From positions 868,001-932,000 of the forward strand of contig NZ_JACCBT010000001.1 of assembly GCF_013409045.1 (NCBI RefSeq): DNA of 64,000 nt, read 5' to 3'. The notes under the pieces were generated by a model. That model worked only from the letters and a program-made list of their open reading frames with translations, was not told the origin of the DNA and ran no database searches. Shown in pieces: positions 56,332 to 64,000 of this stretch (positions within the stretch are counted from its first letter, which is position 1; every line of letters starts with the position of its first letter). This DNA is from Actinomadura citrea (GTDB taxonomy: Bacteria > Actinomycetota > Actinomycetes > Streptosporangiales > Streptosporangiaceae). Position numbers and translations under genes: made by a program.

Positions 56332-57780
56332 TTGGAGATCACCCTGGTGACGGAGGGAACGTATCCGCACAACTACGGTGGTGTGAGCGTCTGGTGCGAC
56401 CAGCTCGTCCAGGGCATGCCGGAGCACGCGTTCCACGTCCGGGCGCTCACGACCACCGGGTCGGAACCGGTGGTCTGGGACCTTCCCGGCCATGTGACCG
56501 CCGAATCCGTGCCGATGTGGGGGCCGTCCGCGGGGCGGCCCCCGTCCCGCGGCGGGGCCCGCCGGTTCGAGCGGCTCTTCCGCTCCCTCCTTGAGGCGAT
56601 CTTGGCCCCGTCCCGGGGCGGTGACGTGTTCCCCCATGTCCTGCGCGGGCTGTTCGAGTTCGGGCGGACGAGCGACCTCGGTGCGGCGATGCGCACGGAG
56701 GGGCCCGTCCGCTGGCTCATGGACGCCTGGACGGCCCGCGCCGACGCGTTCGACCGGATCGGCGTCCGGCCCACCGTCCACGACGCGCTCACGGCGGTCG
56801 ACCTGCTGGAGCACCTGCTGCGCCCGCTGACCGTCCCCCCGCCGCGCGCCGACGTCACGCACGCGGTGTCCAACGGCATCCCCGTGCTGCCCGGCCTCGC
56901 CGCCAAATGGACCCACGGGACCCCGCTGTGCCTCACCGAGCACGGCATCTACCTGCGGGAACGCTATATCGGGATGCGGCGGTCGCCGTTCGCGTGGCCG
57001 GTCAAGGCGGTGGTGCTCGGCTTCATGCGCCTGCTGTGCGCCACCGGCTACCGCACGGCCGACCTGCTCACGCCCGCCAACCTCTACAACCAGCGGTGGG
57101 AGGTGAGGTGCGGCGCCGACCCCGCGACCATGGAGACGGTCTACAACGGCGTGGACCCGGCGAACTTCCCGGCGGCCGGCGCCGAACCCGCCGACCCCAC
57201 CCTCAGCTGGGCGGGGCGCGTCGATCCGATCAAGGATCTGGAGACGCTGATCCGGGCGTTCGCGCTGGTGCGGGAGGAGCTGCCGGAGGCGCGGCTGCGG
57301 ATGTTCGGCGGAACCCCGTCCGGCGGGGAGCGGTACCGGGCGCGCTGCGAGGAGCTCGTCGCCGACCTCGGCATCGCCGGGCAGGCCACGTTCGAGGGGC
57401 GGGTCGAGGACATCCGCGACGCCTACGCGGCGGGCACGGTGGTCGTCCTGTCGAGCATCTCCGAGGGCTTCCCCTACACGCTGATCGAGGCGATGACCTG
57501 CGGTCGCGCGACCGTCGCGACCGACGTCGGCGGGGTGCGCGAGGCGGTCGCCGACACCGGGCTGGTCGTCCCGCCGCGCGCGCCGCGCCAGATGGCGGAC
57601 GCGTGCCTGCGGCTACTCGGGGACGAGATGGCGCGGCGGCGGCTCGGCCGGGCCGCGCGGGAGCGGGCGCTCGAACTGTTCACCGTGGACCGGGCGATCG
57701 ACGCGTTCCGCGAGATCTACGCGGGGCTCCGCGCGCCCGGCGGCTCGACCCGTCCGGCGGCCGAGGCGAGGCTCGCGTGA
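56332..57780 (+). CDS. pelF: PelF-type GT4 glycosyltransferase
   Basis: A 482-residue cytosolic glycosyltransferase of the PelF family, which polymerises the Pel exopolysaccharide from UDP-sugars. The opening LVTEGTYPHNYGGVSVWCDQ is highly characteristic, as are LCLTEHGIYLRERY, TVYNGVDPANFP, SWAGRVDPIKDLETLIRAFA and SISEGFPYTLIEAMTCGRAT. Start is TTG 56332 with GGAG seven bases upstream, three bases after the deacetylase stop. It ends in a GTGA overlap with the membrane gene, showing tight coupling. Confidence 0.9.
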   Translation: MEITLVTEGTYPHNYGGVSVWCDQLVQGMPEHAFHVRALTTTGSEPVVWDLPGHVTAESVPMWGPSAGRPPSRGGARRFERLFRSLLEAILAPSRGGDVFPHVLRGLFEFGRTSDLGAAMRTEGPVRWLMDAWTARADAFDRIGVRPTVHDALTAVDLLEHLLRPLTVPPPRADVTHAVSNGIPVLPGLAAKWTHGTPLCLTEHGIYLRERYIGMRRSPFAWPVKAVVLGFMRLLCATGYRTADLLTPANLYNQRWEVRCGADPATMETVYNGVDPANFPAAGAEPADPTLSWAGRVDPIKDLETLIRAFALVREELPEARLRMFGGTPSGGERYRARCEELVADLGIAGQATFEGRVEDIRDAYAAGTVVVLSSISEGFPYTLIEAMTCGRATVATDVGGVREAVADTGLVVPPRAPRQMADACLRLLGDEMARRRLGRAARERALELFTVDRAIDAFREIYAGLRAPGGSTRPAAEARLA

Positions 57781-59117
57781 GCGCCTCGGTGGAGGGCCTG
57801 CGCGAGCGCATGGCCGGGCTGTGCGCGGGCGCCGTCGACGCGCTGGAGGTCACGGCCGGGCTGGAGTCGGAGGGCATCAACGACGAGGCGGCCAGAGCCT
57901 ACGGCCATCCGGACGTGTTCGCGCTCGCCGAGGACCTGTACGCCCGGACGCCGCGCCGCCCGCCGCCGGCCGAGAAGACCGAGGCGCCGTGGCGGCCCGA
58001 GCCTCTGCGGCACCTGCTGCGCGGGGTGCTGTTCGGCCTCCCCGGGCTCTGCTACGTCTCCGGCGCGCAGGTGCTCGACGGGACGGGCGCCGGCGTCGTC
58101 CTGGTGTTCTCGCTGCTGCTGTCCTGGGCGTTCAGCCAGGGGACGGCCTACCTCGGGTACATCCGGCTGGGGCGCATGGACCGGGCCGCGGCGTCCGGCG
58201 TCCTGCGGTACGGGCTCGCGAGCGGGACGCTGGTCGTGGTCCCGGCCACGGTGGGCACGGGCGCCCTCGCGGGAGCGGGCGCGATGGCCACGGCGCTGTC
58301 CGCCGGACTGTCGGCCTACCTGCTGTCGGCCACGGTCGTGCAGGTCGACGGCGCCGAGGTGTGGCTTCTTCCGGCGCTGCTCCCCGGCGTCGCCGCGGGG
58401 ACGCTCCACCTCGCCGGGCACGGGCCGCCCGCGGCGGTCTGGGGCGCCTGGGCGGTGTCGCTGGCGGCCACGGCGGTGCTCGCGCTCCTCCGCACCCGCG
58501 GCGCCGGACGTCCGAAGGTCACGCGCGCGGACCTCAGGGCGGCGCTGCCGTTCGCCCTCTTCGGGGTGCTGACCGGCGGGCTGCTGACGTACACGCTGCT
58601 GTGCGCGCTGGCGGGCCGTCCCGTCCCGTCGGGGACCACGACGGTGGCGGTGCTGTCGCTCTCGCTGTCGATGGGCTGCGCCGAATGGGTCCTGTACGCC
58701 TACCGCCGGCGCGTCCACGACCTCCTGCGCTCGCACACCGGCATGGCCGCGTTCACGCGCGCCGCCCGTACCGCCCTGGTCTGCGCCCTCGTCCAGTACC
58801 TGGCGGCGCTGCTGGCGATCACCGCCGTCGCCGCGGTCATCGCCCGCCTGCCCGCCACGGCCGTCACGGCGCGGACGCTCGGCGGGTTCGCCGCGCTCGG
58901 CTGCGCCTTCTTCCTGGCGCTCGTCCTCCAGGCCTGCGGCCGCATCGGCGCCGCCCTCACCGGATACGCCTGCGCCCTGGCCGCCGAGGTCGCGGCGGCC
59001 CCGGCCCTGCCGGACGCGGCCCCCGCCACGGTCCAGCTCGCCGCGTCGTGCGGGCTGCTCGTCCTCCTCACGATCCACGCGGGCCGCGTCCTGGCCCGCG
59101 CGACCTCCCATCGATGA
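57777..59117 (+). CDS. Polytopic membrane protein, PelG-like
   Basis: A 446-residue protein with a soluble 75-residue N-terminus (ESEGINDEAARAYGHPDVFA) and about 11-12 transmembrane helices. Its position directly after pelF matches PelG, the MOP-superfamily membrane partner of PelF that helps polymer cross the membrane; the sequence itself is low in recognisable motifs, so the assignment leans on context. The cytosolic N-terminal domain may dock PelF or a regulator. GTG start overlaps the pelF stop. Confidence 0.68.
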   Translation: MSASVEGLRERMAGLCAGAVDALEVTAGLESEGINDEAARAYGHPDVFALAEDLYARTPRRPPPAEKTEAPWRPEPLRHLLRGVLFGLPGLCYVSGAQVLDGTGAGVVLVFSLLLSWAFSQGTAYLGYIRLGRMDRAAASGVLRYGLASGTLVVVPATVGTGALAGAGAMATALSAGLSAYLLSATVVQVDGAEVWLLPALLPGVAAGTLHLAGHGPPAAVWGAWAVSLAATAVLALLRTRGAGRPKVTRADLRAALPFALFGVLTGGLLTYTLLCALAGRPVPSGTTTVAVLSLSLSMGCAEWVLYAYRRRVHDLLRSHTGMAAFTRAARTALVCALVQYLAALLAITAVAAVIARLPATAVTARTLGGFAALGCAFFLALVLQACGRIGAALTGYACALAAEVAAAPALPDAAPATVQLAASCGLLVLLTIHAGRVLARATSHR

Positions 59118-59131
59118 AGGGCAGACAACCG

Positions 59132-60127
59132 ATGCAGAACACGGTCGCCGTGACGGGAGCCGACGGGTTCATCGGCTCCCACCTGGTCGAAGCGCTCGTG
59201 GACCGCGGGCATCGCGTCCGGGCCATGGTGCAGTACAACTCGTTCGCGTCCCGGGGGTGGCTGGACGACGTCGCGCCCGACGTGATGGAGCAGGTGGAGG
59301 CGGTGCCGGGCGACGTCCGGGACCCGGCGTCGGTGCGCGGCCTGGTCCGCGGCGCGCAGACCGTCTACCACCTGGCCGCGCTGATCGCGATCCCGTACTC
59401 CTACCGGGCGCCCCGCTCGTACGTCGACACCAACGTCACCGGGACCCTGAACGTCCTGGAGGCCGTGCGCGACGAGGAGACGCCGCGGCTCGTGCACACC
59501 TCCACCAGCGAGACCTACGGGACGGCGCGGCGCGTGCCCATCGACGAGTCGCACCCCCTCCAGGCGCAGTCCCCGTACGCGGCCACGAAGATCGCGGCGG
59601 ACCGGCTGGTGGAGAGCTACCACGCCTCGTTCGGCCTGCCGGCCGTGACGCTGCGCCCGTTCAACACCTTCGGGCCCCGGCAGTCGGCGCGCGCGTTCAT
59701 CCCCACCGTCGCCGGCCAGATCGCCGCCGGATCCGGCACCGTCGAGGTCGGGGCGCTCGAACCGACCCGCGACTTCACGTTCGTCCGCGACACCGCCGAG
59801 GCGTTCGTCGCGCTCGGCACGGCGCCCGCCGGCGACGTCGTCGGCGGCACGTTCAACTCCGGCACCGGCGTGGAGATCTCCATGGGGCGGCTCGCCCGGG
59901 CCATCGCCGACCTGATGGGCGCCGACCCCGAGTTCCGGTGCGCCGCCGACCGCGAGCGCCCCGCGGCGTCGGAGGTCATGCGGCTCGTCTGCGACGCGGG
60001 CCGGCTGCGCCGCGTCACCGGCTGGCGGCACCGGCACACCCTCGAAGAGGGCCTCAAGCAGACCGTCGAGTGGTTCCTCGACCCCGCCAACCTGGCGCGC
60101 TACCGACCGTCCACCTACACCATCTAG
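59132..60127 (+). CDS. NAD-dependent sugar 4,6-dehydratase/epimerase (LegB-like SDR)
   Basis: A 331-residue extended SDR. The cofactor loop is VTGADGFIGSHLVEALV, followed by the LegB-type RAMVQYNSFASRGWLDDV; catalytic residues are Thr/Ser in HTSTSETYG and Tyr-Lys in SPYAATKIAADRL. The substrate-loop NTFGPRQSARAFIPT also fits. It should convert a nucleotide-activated hexose to a 4-keto-6-deoxy or epimerised form. ATG 59132 follows AAGGGCAG; ATG 59114 overlaps the previous stop and is an alternative. It supplies precursor for the exopolysaccharide operon. Confidence 0.88.
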   Translation: MQNTVAVTGADGFIGSHLVEALVDRGHRVRAMVQYNSFASRGWLDDVAPDVMEQVEAVPGDVRDPASVRGLVRGAQTVYHLAALIAIPYSYRAPRSYVDTNVTGTLNVLEAVRDEETPRLVHTSTSETYGTARRVPIDESHPLQAQSPYAATKIAADRLVESYHASFGLPAVTLRPFNTFGPRQSARAFIPTVAGQIAAGSGTVEVGALEPTRDFTFVRDTAEAFVALGTAPAGDVVGGTFNSGTGVEISMGRLARAIADLMGADPEFRCAADRERPAASEVMRLVCDAGRLRRVTGWRHRHTLEEGLKQTVEWFLDPANLARYRPSTYTI

Positions 60128-60142
60128 TGAGGCACCGTCATC

Positions 60143-60877
60143 ATGCACGCCGTCATCCTCGCGGGCGGCAAGGGAGTGCGGCTGCGCCCGTACACGACGA
60201 CCCTTCCGAAGCCGCTCGTCCCCATAGGCGACGAGTACTCCATCCTGGAGATCCTGTTGCACCAGCTGTCCCGGCAGGGGTTCGCCACCGTGACGCTGGC
60301 CATCGGGCACCTCGGGCACCTCATCCGGTCCTACGTCGGTGACGGGAGCCGGTGGGGGCTGCGCATCGACTACGCCTCCGAGGAGGCGCCGCTCGGCACC
60401 ATCGGACCGCTGCTGACCATGCGGGACCGGCTTCCCGACGAGTTCCTCGTGACCAACGGCGACGTCCTCACCGACCTCGACTTCGCCGGGCTGCTGGACG
60501 AGCACCGGGCGTCCCGGCCCCCGCTGACCGTCGCCACCTACGCGCGGAAGGTCGACATCGACTTCGGCGTCCTCACCGCCGTCGACGGACGGGTCGTCGA
60601 GTTCGCCGAGAAGCCCACGCTCGACTACCAGGTCAGCATGGGCGTGTACGGGGTGTCCGCCGCCGCGCTCGCCGAGTACGAAGCGGGGTTCCCGCTCGGC
60701 TTCGACGAGCTCGTCCTCGACCTGCTGGCGGCCGGGCGCCATCCGCGCGAGTACCGGTTCGAGGGGTACTGGCTCGACATCGGCCGGCCCGCCGACTACG
60801 ACCGGGCCAACGCCGAGTTCCCCGCGCTGCGGCCGCAACTGCTGGAGGGCCGCGTCCCGGCCACCCGGCGGTCATGA
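60143..60877 (+). CDS. Sugar-1-phosphate nucleotidyltransferase
   Basis: A 244-residue nucleotidyltransferase of the RfbA/RmlA-like fold. The nucleotide loop is [20 protein letters not shown], the metal site is [13 protein letters not shown] and the end is [14 protein letters not shown]. Length matches glucose- or N-acetylglucosamine-1-phosphate transferases without a hexapeptide domain. It activates a sugar for the operon's glycosyltransferase. ATGA overlap with the next SDR. Confidence 0.9.
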   Translation: MHAVILAGGKGVRLRPYTTTLPKPLVPIGDEYSILEILLHQLSRQGFATVTLAIGHLGHLIRSYVGDGSRWGLRIDYASEEAPLGTIGPLLTMRDRLPDEFLVTNGDVLTDLDFAGLLDEHRASRPPLTVATYARKVDIDFGVLTAVDGRVVEFAEKPTLDYQVSMGVYGVSAAALAEYEAGFPLGFDELVLDLLAAGRHPREYRFEGYWLDIGRPADYDRANAEFPALRPQLLEGRVPATRRS

Positions 60878-61761
60878 GCCGGATCCTGCTGGTCGGCGCA
60901 ACGGGGTTCGTCGGCCGGCACGTCCGGGCGCGGGCGGCCGCCGCCGGAATCGACGTCGTCGCGGCCGGACGGTCCCTGGGGCTCGGCGGCCTGCCGCTGG
61001 ACCTGACCGCCGGCCCCGGCGCCGTGGCGGCGGCCGTCCGACGCGCCGCACCGGACGCGGTCGTCAACTGCGCGGGGGTCACGCACGGTTCCCCCGCGGA
61101 ACTCGTCCGGGGCAACGTCGTGGCCGTCGCGAACCTCCTCGCGGGGGTTGCGGCGGTGCCGCGACCCGTCCGGCTCGTGCACCTCGGCTCGGCCGCGGAG
61201 TACGGGCACGTCGAGCGGGGCACGCCCGTCTCGGAGCTCGCGCCGCCGCGCCCGCTCGGCCCGTACGGGGTCACGAAGCTGGCCGGGACGGAACTCGTCC
61301 GCGCCGCCACCGGGCTCGACGCCGTCGTCCTGCGGGTGTTCAACCCCGTCGGACCCGGCGCGCCCGGCACCACGCTGGCCGGGCGGCTCGCCACCGAGCT
61401 GCGCCGCACGGCGGGCACCGGCGAGGACGTGCGGGTGGGACCGCTCGACGCGAGCCGCGACCTCGTGGACGTGCGCGACGTCGCCGACGCGGTGGTCGCC
61501 GCCGTTCGCGCCCCCGGTGAGCTGCCCGCCGTGCTGAACGTCGGCAGCGGGCGGGCCACGCCGCTGCGCGACCTCGCGGCGCAGCTGCTGCGCGTCACCG
61601 GCGCGCGGAGCCGGGTGCTGGAGGCCGCCGCCGGCTCGGACCGCTCGGCGGGCGTGGCCTGGCAGCGCGCCGACATCAGCGCCGCCGGCCAGGCCCTCGG
61701 CTGGACCCCCGTCACCGACCTGACGACGTCACTACGGGACCTCTGGGCAGCGCAACCATGA
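60874..61761 (+). CDS. NAD-dependent epimerase/reductase (SDR)
   Basis: A 295-residue extended SDR with [18 protein letters not shown] as the cofactor loop, [14 protein letters not shown] and [14 protein letters not shown] carrying the Tyr-Lys pair. It is shorter than UDP-GalNAc 4-epimerases and similar to RmlD/GDP-sugar reductases of the NAD-dependent epimerase family. It probably reduces or epimerises the keto-sugar made by the LegB-like enzyme. Coupled by ATGA overlaps on both sides. Confidence 0.85.
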   Translation: MSRILLVGATGFVGRHVRARAAAAGIDVVAAGRSLGLGGLPLDLTAGPGAVAAAVRRAAPDAVVNCAGVTHGSPAELVRGNVVAVANLLAGVAAVPRPVRLVHLGSAAEYGHVERGTPVSELAPPRPLGPYGVTKLAGTELVRAATGLDAVVLRVFNPVGPGAPGTTLAGRLATELRRTAGTGEDVRVGPLDASRDLVDVRDVADAVVAAVRAPGELPAVLNVGSGRATPLRDLAAQLLRVTGARSRVLEAAAGSDRSAGVAWQRADISAAGQALGWTPVTDLTTSLRDLWAAQP

Positions 61762-62444
61762 GTGGGGTGGAGCCTGCCGCGTCGGTGGCCGTGCCGGCGT
61801 ACTTCCCTCCGGGCGCCGTCTACTGGACGGACCTCGCCGACCCTCGTCTCGGCGCCGTCGTGCTCAACGTCGACAGCGGCGCGGGCACGGTCCGGGACAG
61901 CGGGTTCGCGGACGTCGCGCACCGCACGTCCGCCGCCGGGGTGCGGCTCGCCGGGTACGTGGACACCGCGTACGGGCGCCGTCCGCCCGCCGAGATCGAG
62001 GAGGAGGTGCGGCGGTACCGCCTGTGGTACGGCGTCCGGGCGGTGTTCCTCGACCAGGTGTCCGCCGTCCCCGAGCACGTGCTGCGGTACCGGCGCATCG
62101 TCGCGGGGGTCCGGGCGCGGGGTGCGGAACACGTCGTCCTCAACCACGGCGCGTACCCCGACGAGGCGTACGCGCAGCTCGCCGACCTGCTCGTCACCTT
62201 TGAGGGGCCCTGGTCGGCGTACCGGCACGTCCGCGCGCCCGCATGGGCGACGCGGCTGCCGCCCGAACGGTTCTGCCATCTGGTCTACGCGGCGCCGCGG
62301 TCGGTTCTCCCGCGCGCGCTCGCACGCGCCAGGCGCTGCAACGCGGGCGTCGTGTACATCACCGACGGGAACGGAGCGAACCCGTGGAACGGCCTGCCCG
62401 AGTACTTCTCCAGGGAGCTCTCTCTGGTCTACGCGGGGGACTGA
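61758..62444 (+). CDS. Spherulin-4 (GH135-like) polysaccharide hydrolase
   Basis: A 228-residue TIM-barrel protein of the spherulation-specific family 4 (GH135/Sph3 type), which cleaves GalNAc- or galactosamine-rich polymers. Marks are VPAYFPPGAVYW, VLNVDSGAGT, GYVDTAYGRRPPAEIEEEV, the acidic FLDQVS and NHGAYPDEAY. In Pel and fungal galactosaminogalactan clusters a hydrolase of this kind is always coded with the deacetylase. No signal peptide is visible, which is odd for an enzyme acting on an exported polymer. ATGA overlap with the SDR. Confidence 0.85.
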   Translation: MSGVEPAASVAVPAYFPPGAVYWTDLADPRLGAVVLNVDSGAGTVRDSGFADVAHRTSAAGVRLAGYVDTAYGRRPPAEIEEEVRRYRLWYGVRAVFLDQVSAVPEHVLRYRRIVAGVRARGAEHVVLNHGAYPDEAYAQLADLLVTFEGPWSAYRHVRAPAWATRLPPERFCHLVYAAPRSVLPRALARARRCNAGVVYITDGNGANPWNGLPEYFSRELSLVYAGD

Positions 62445-62500
62445 TGCCGGCCGTGTCGTTCCGCTGCCGCCGCAGGGCCGTTGCCCTACGCTCACACCCC

Positions 62501-64000
62501 ATGCGTGGACCACTGGTGCGAATCACGTCCGTCCTGGTCGCCGGGACGTCCCTGCTCGCCGCTCCCGCCATGCACCCCGCGGCCACGGCCGCCGCCAAAG
62601 GAGACTCCGCCAAGGGAGACTCCGCCGAGGGAGATCTGGGCACGGACCTCGACGCCATCCTCGCCGACGGCCGTCTCAAGGGCGCTACCGTGGGCGCCGT
62701 GGTGCGCGATGCCCGGACGGGCGCCGTCCGCTACTCGCGCGGCGCGACGGCGCCGGTGATGCCCGCCTCGAACATGAAGCTCTACACCTCGGGTGCGGCA
62801 CTGTCGCTGCTGGGGCCGGGGTACCGGTTCCGCACCGGCGTGTACGCCCGGGCCGTGTCCGGATCGTCCGTCAAGGGCGACCTCTACCTCAAGGGCACCG
62901 GCGACCCGACGACGCGGGCGGCCGACTACGACCGGCTCGCCGCCCGGGTGGCGGCGCGCGGCATCCGGCGCGTCGAGGGCGACCTCGTCGCGGACGACAC
63001 CTGGTTCGACGCCGTTCGCACGCCCTCGCACTGGGACCCGACGGACCTGCAGTACTACTACGCCGCGCAGACGTCCGCGCTGACCGTCGCGCCGAACGAC
63101 GACTTCGACGCGGGCTCGGTCGAGGTGTCGGTGAAGCCGGGCGGCGCCGAGGGCGCACCGGTCGCGGTCGGTCTCGCCCCGGCCACCGGCACCGTCAAGA
63201 TCGACAACAGGGCGGTCACGGGACGTCCTGGGACGCCGTCCACGCTGGCGGTGAACCGCGCCAACGGCACCGACACCATCGTGGTCAGCGGTTCCCACCC
63301 GGCGGGCGCGGCGCCCTACACGACCCTGCGCACGGTCGAGAACCCGAGCCTGTACGCGGCGGACGTCTTCCGGAGCGCGCTCAGGGCGCACGGCGTCCAG
63401 GTGAAGGGCGCCACCGAGCGCGGCAGGACCCCGAAGCGCGTGGCCGCGCTCGCCGCCCGCTCCTCGATGCCGCTGTCGCGGCTGATGGTGCCGTTCCTCA
63501 AGCTCAGCAACAACATGGTCGCCGAGACCCTGGTCAAGGCGATCGGCCGGGAGAAGACCGGCAAGGGGAGCTGGACTGCGGGGCTGCCCGTGGTCGAGCG
63601 GTACGCCCGCGGCCAGGGCGTCCCCGCCGCACGACTGGAGATGGCCGACGGATCCGGGCTGTCGCGCAAGAACCGCACGACCGCGCAGGACATCGGCACG
63701 CTCCTGAGGAAGGCGCAGGACGCGCCGTGGTTCGGCACCTGGTACCGGGCGCTGCCGGTCGCCGGTGACCCCGACCGCCTCGACGGCGGCACCCTGCGAT
63801 CGCGAATGGTGGACACCCCGGCCGCGGGCAACGTGCACGCCAAGACCGGGACGCTGACCGGCGCCTCCGCCCTGTCGGGCTACGTCACCGACCCGTCCGG
63901 GCGGCGGCTCGTCTTCTCGGTCGTGCTGAACGGCTACCAGGGCGCGGCGCCCAAGGACATCGAGGACAGGGTCGCGATCCGGCTGGCCGGGGGAGACCCC
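62501..64000 (+). CDS. dacB: D-alanyl-D-alanine carboxypeptidase DacB/PBP4 (3' end outside window)
   Basis: The visible 500 residues are a class C penicillin-binding protein (peptidase S13) that trims or cuts peptidoglycan cross-links. A signal peptide (1-30) is followed by a Lys/Asp-rich tandem segment, then the catalytic SxxK (Ser90-Lys93 in PASNMKLYT), SNN (KLSNNMVAETL) and KTG (HAKTGTLTG). The usual insert domain lies between SxxK and SNN. The right edge cuts the gene near the C-terminus. It has no overlap with the Pel-like operon (56-bp gap), so it may be a separate cell-wall gene. Confidence 0.92.
   Translation, partial: MRGPLVRITSVLVAGTSLLAAPAMHPAATAAAKGDSAKGDSAEGDLGTDLDAILADGRLKGATVGAVVRDARTGAVRYSRGATAPVMPASNMKLYTSGAALSLLGPGYRFRTGVYARAVSGSSVKGDLYLKGTGDPTTRAADYDRLAARVAARGIRRVEGDLVADDTWFDAVRTPSHWDPTDLQYYYAAQTSALTVAPNDDFDAGSVEVSVKPGGAEGAPVAVGLAPATGTVKIDNRAVTGRPGTPSTLAVNRANGTDTIVVSGSHPAGAAPYTTLRTVENPSLYAADVFRSALRAHGVQVKGATERGRTPKRVAALAARSSMPLSRLMVPFLKLSNNMVAETLVKAIGREKTGKGSWTAGLPVVERYARGQGVPAARLEMADGSGLSRKNRTTAQDIGTLLRKAQDAPWFGTWYRALPVAGDPDRLDGGTLRSRMVDTPAAGNVHAKTGTLTGASALSGYVTDPSGRRLVFSVVLNGYQGAAPKDIEDRVAIRLAGGDP
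62597..62626 (+). repeat. Two 15-bp tandem repeats in dacB
   Basis: AAAGGAGACTCCGCC and AAGGGAGACTCCGCC follow one another, and a third diverged half-copy comes next, coding (A)KGDSAKGDSAEGD in the exported linker. Confidence 0.7.

Noticed and set aside
1..64000. Mobile elements, prophage, tRNA, rRNA or CRISPR
   Set aside because: No transposase, integrase, phage structural protein, tRNA cloverleaf or spacer array was recognised on either strand by reading; a dedicated tRNA and repeat scan was not run.

Overview
This 64 kb window comes from the chromosome of a very GC-rich, mycelial-type actinobacterium. GC-biased codon use, many GTG and TTG starts, GTGA/ATGA stop-start overlaps, Tat-type and lipoprotein signals, and a density of TetR, MarR and LuxR regulators all fit Actinomadura or another Streptosporangiales member. 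The genus is inferred from style and was not tested. I see no rRNA, tRNA, CRISPR array, insertion sequence or prophage. Genes run off both ends: a 5'-nucleotidase on the left and a DacB-type carboxypeptidase on the right.

Layout. (1) 1-2.9 kb: a Tat-exported 5'-nucleotidase (minus) divergent from a secreted S1 protease. (2) 3.2-8.9 kb: a tight CoA-dependent catabolic operon (acyl-CoA ligase, acyl-CoA dehydrogenase, crotonase, double-VOC protein, second acyl-CoA dehydrogenase) closed by a strong terminator. (3) 8.9-13.6 kb: a 2H phosphoesterase, a TetR/MFS efflux pair with its operator inside the promoter, a lipoprotein lipase, and a 66-residue cysteine protein with its own terminator. (4) 13.9-20.1 kb: a LytS-type kinase and LytTR regulator followed by two tandem pairs of small membrane protein plus sodium/solute symporter (acetate-permease type). 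(5) 20.2-22.7 kb: two divergent TetR modules with clear palindromic operators. (6) 22.8-29.0 kb: an HExxH-VWA protein, an unknown 538-residue protein, a zinc-ribbon SDR and a tandem AAA ATPase, which looks like a MoxR-VWA style module.

(7) 29.2-47.1 kb: a large cell-wall glycopolymer locus built as two convergent operons. The plus-strand operon carries aminotransferase, sugar 3-oxidoreductase, TarS-like GT2, UDP-sugar dehydrogenase, three GT-B glycosyltransferases and two small basic proteins. The minus-strand operon carries acyltransferase, CDP-ribitol synthase-like fusion, CDP-glycerol/ribitol-phosphate transferase, a second TarS-like GT2 and a hexapeptide N-acetyltransferase. Together they look able to make a polyol-phosphate teichoic acid decorated with a diacetamido-uronic acid, the four Wbp-type activities being split over the two strands.

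(8) 47.3-54.1 kb: small membrane proteins; a TetR read in frame into a 3Fe-4S ferredoxin, next to a P450; a Tat-exported amidohydrolase; a MarR regulator; a maleylacetate reductase; and an orphan LuxR regulator with an atypical receiver. (9) 54.2-62.4 kb: a compact exopolysaccharide operon with a secreted NodB/PelA-like deacetylase, PelF-type glycosyltransferase, PelG-like polytopic protein, LegB-type dehydratase, sugar-1-phosphate nucleotidyltransferase, second SDR and a spherulin-4 (GH135-like) hydrolase. This resembles a Pel or galactosaminogalactan system rebuilt for a Gram-positive envelope and is the most interesting part of the window. (10) 62.5 kb to the end: a DacB/PBP4 peptidase.
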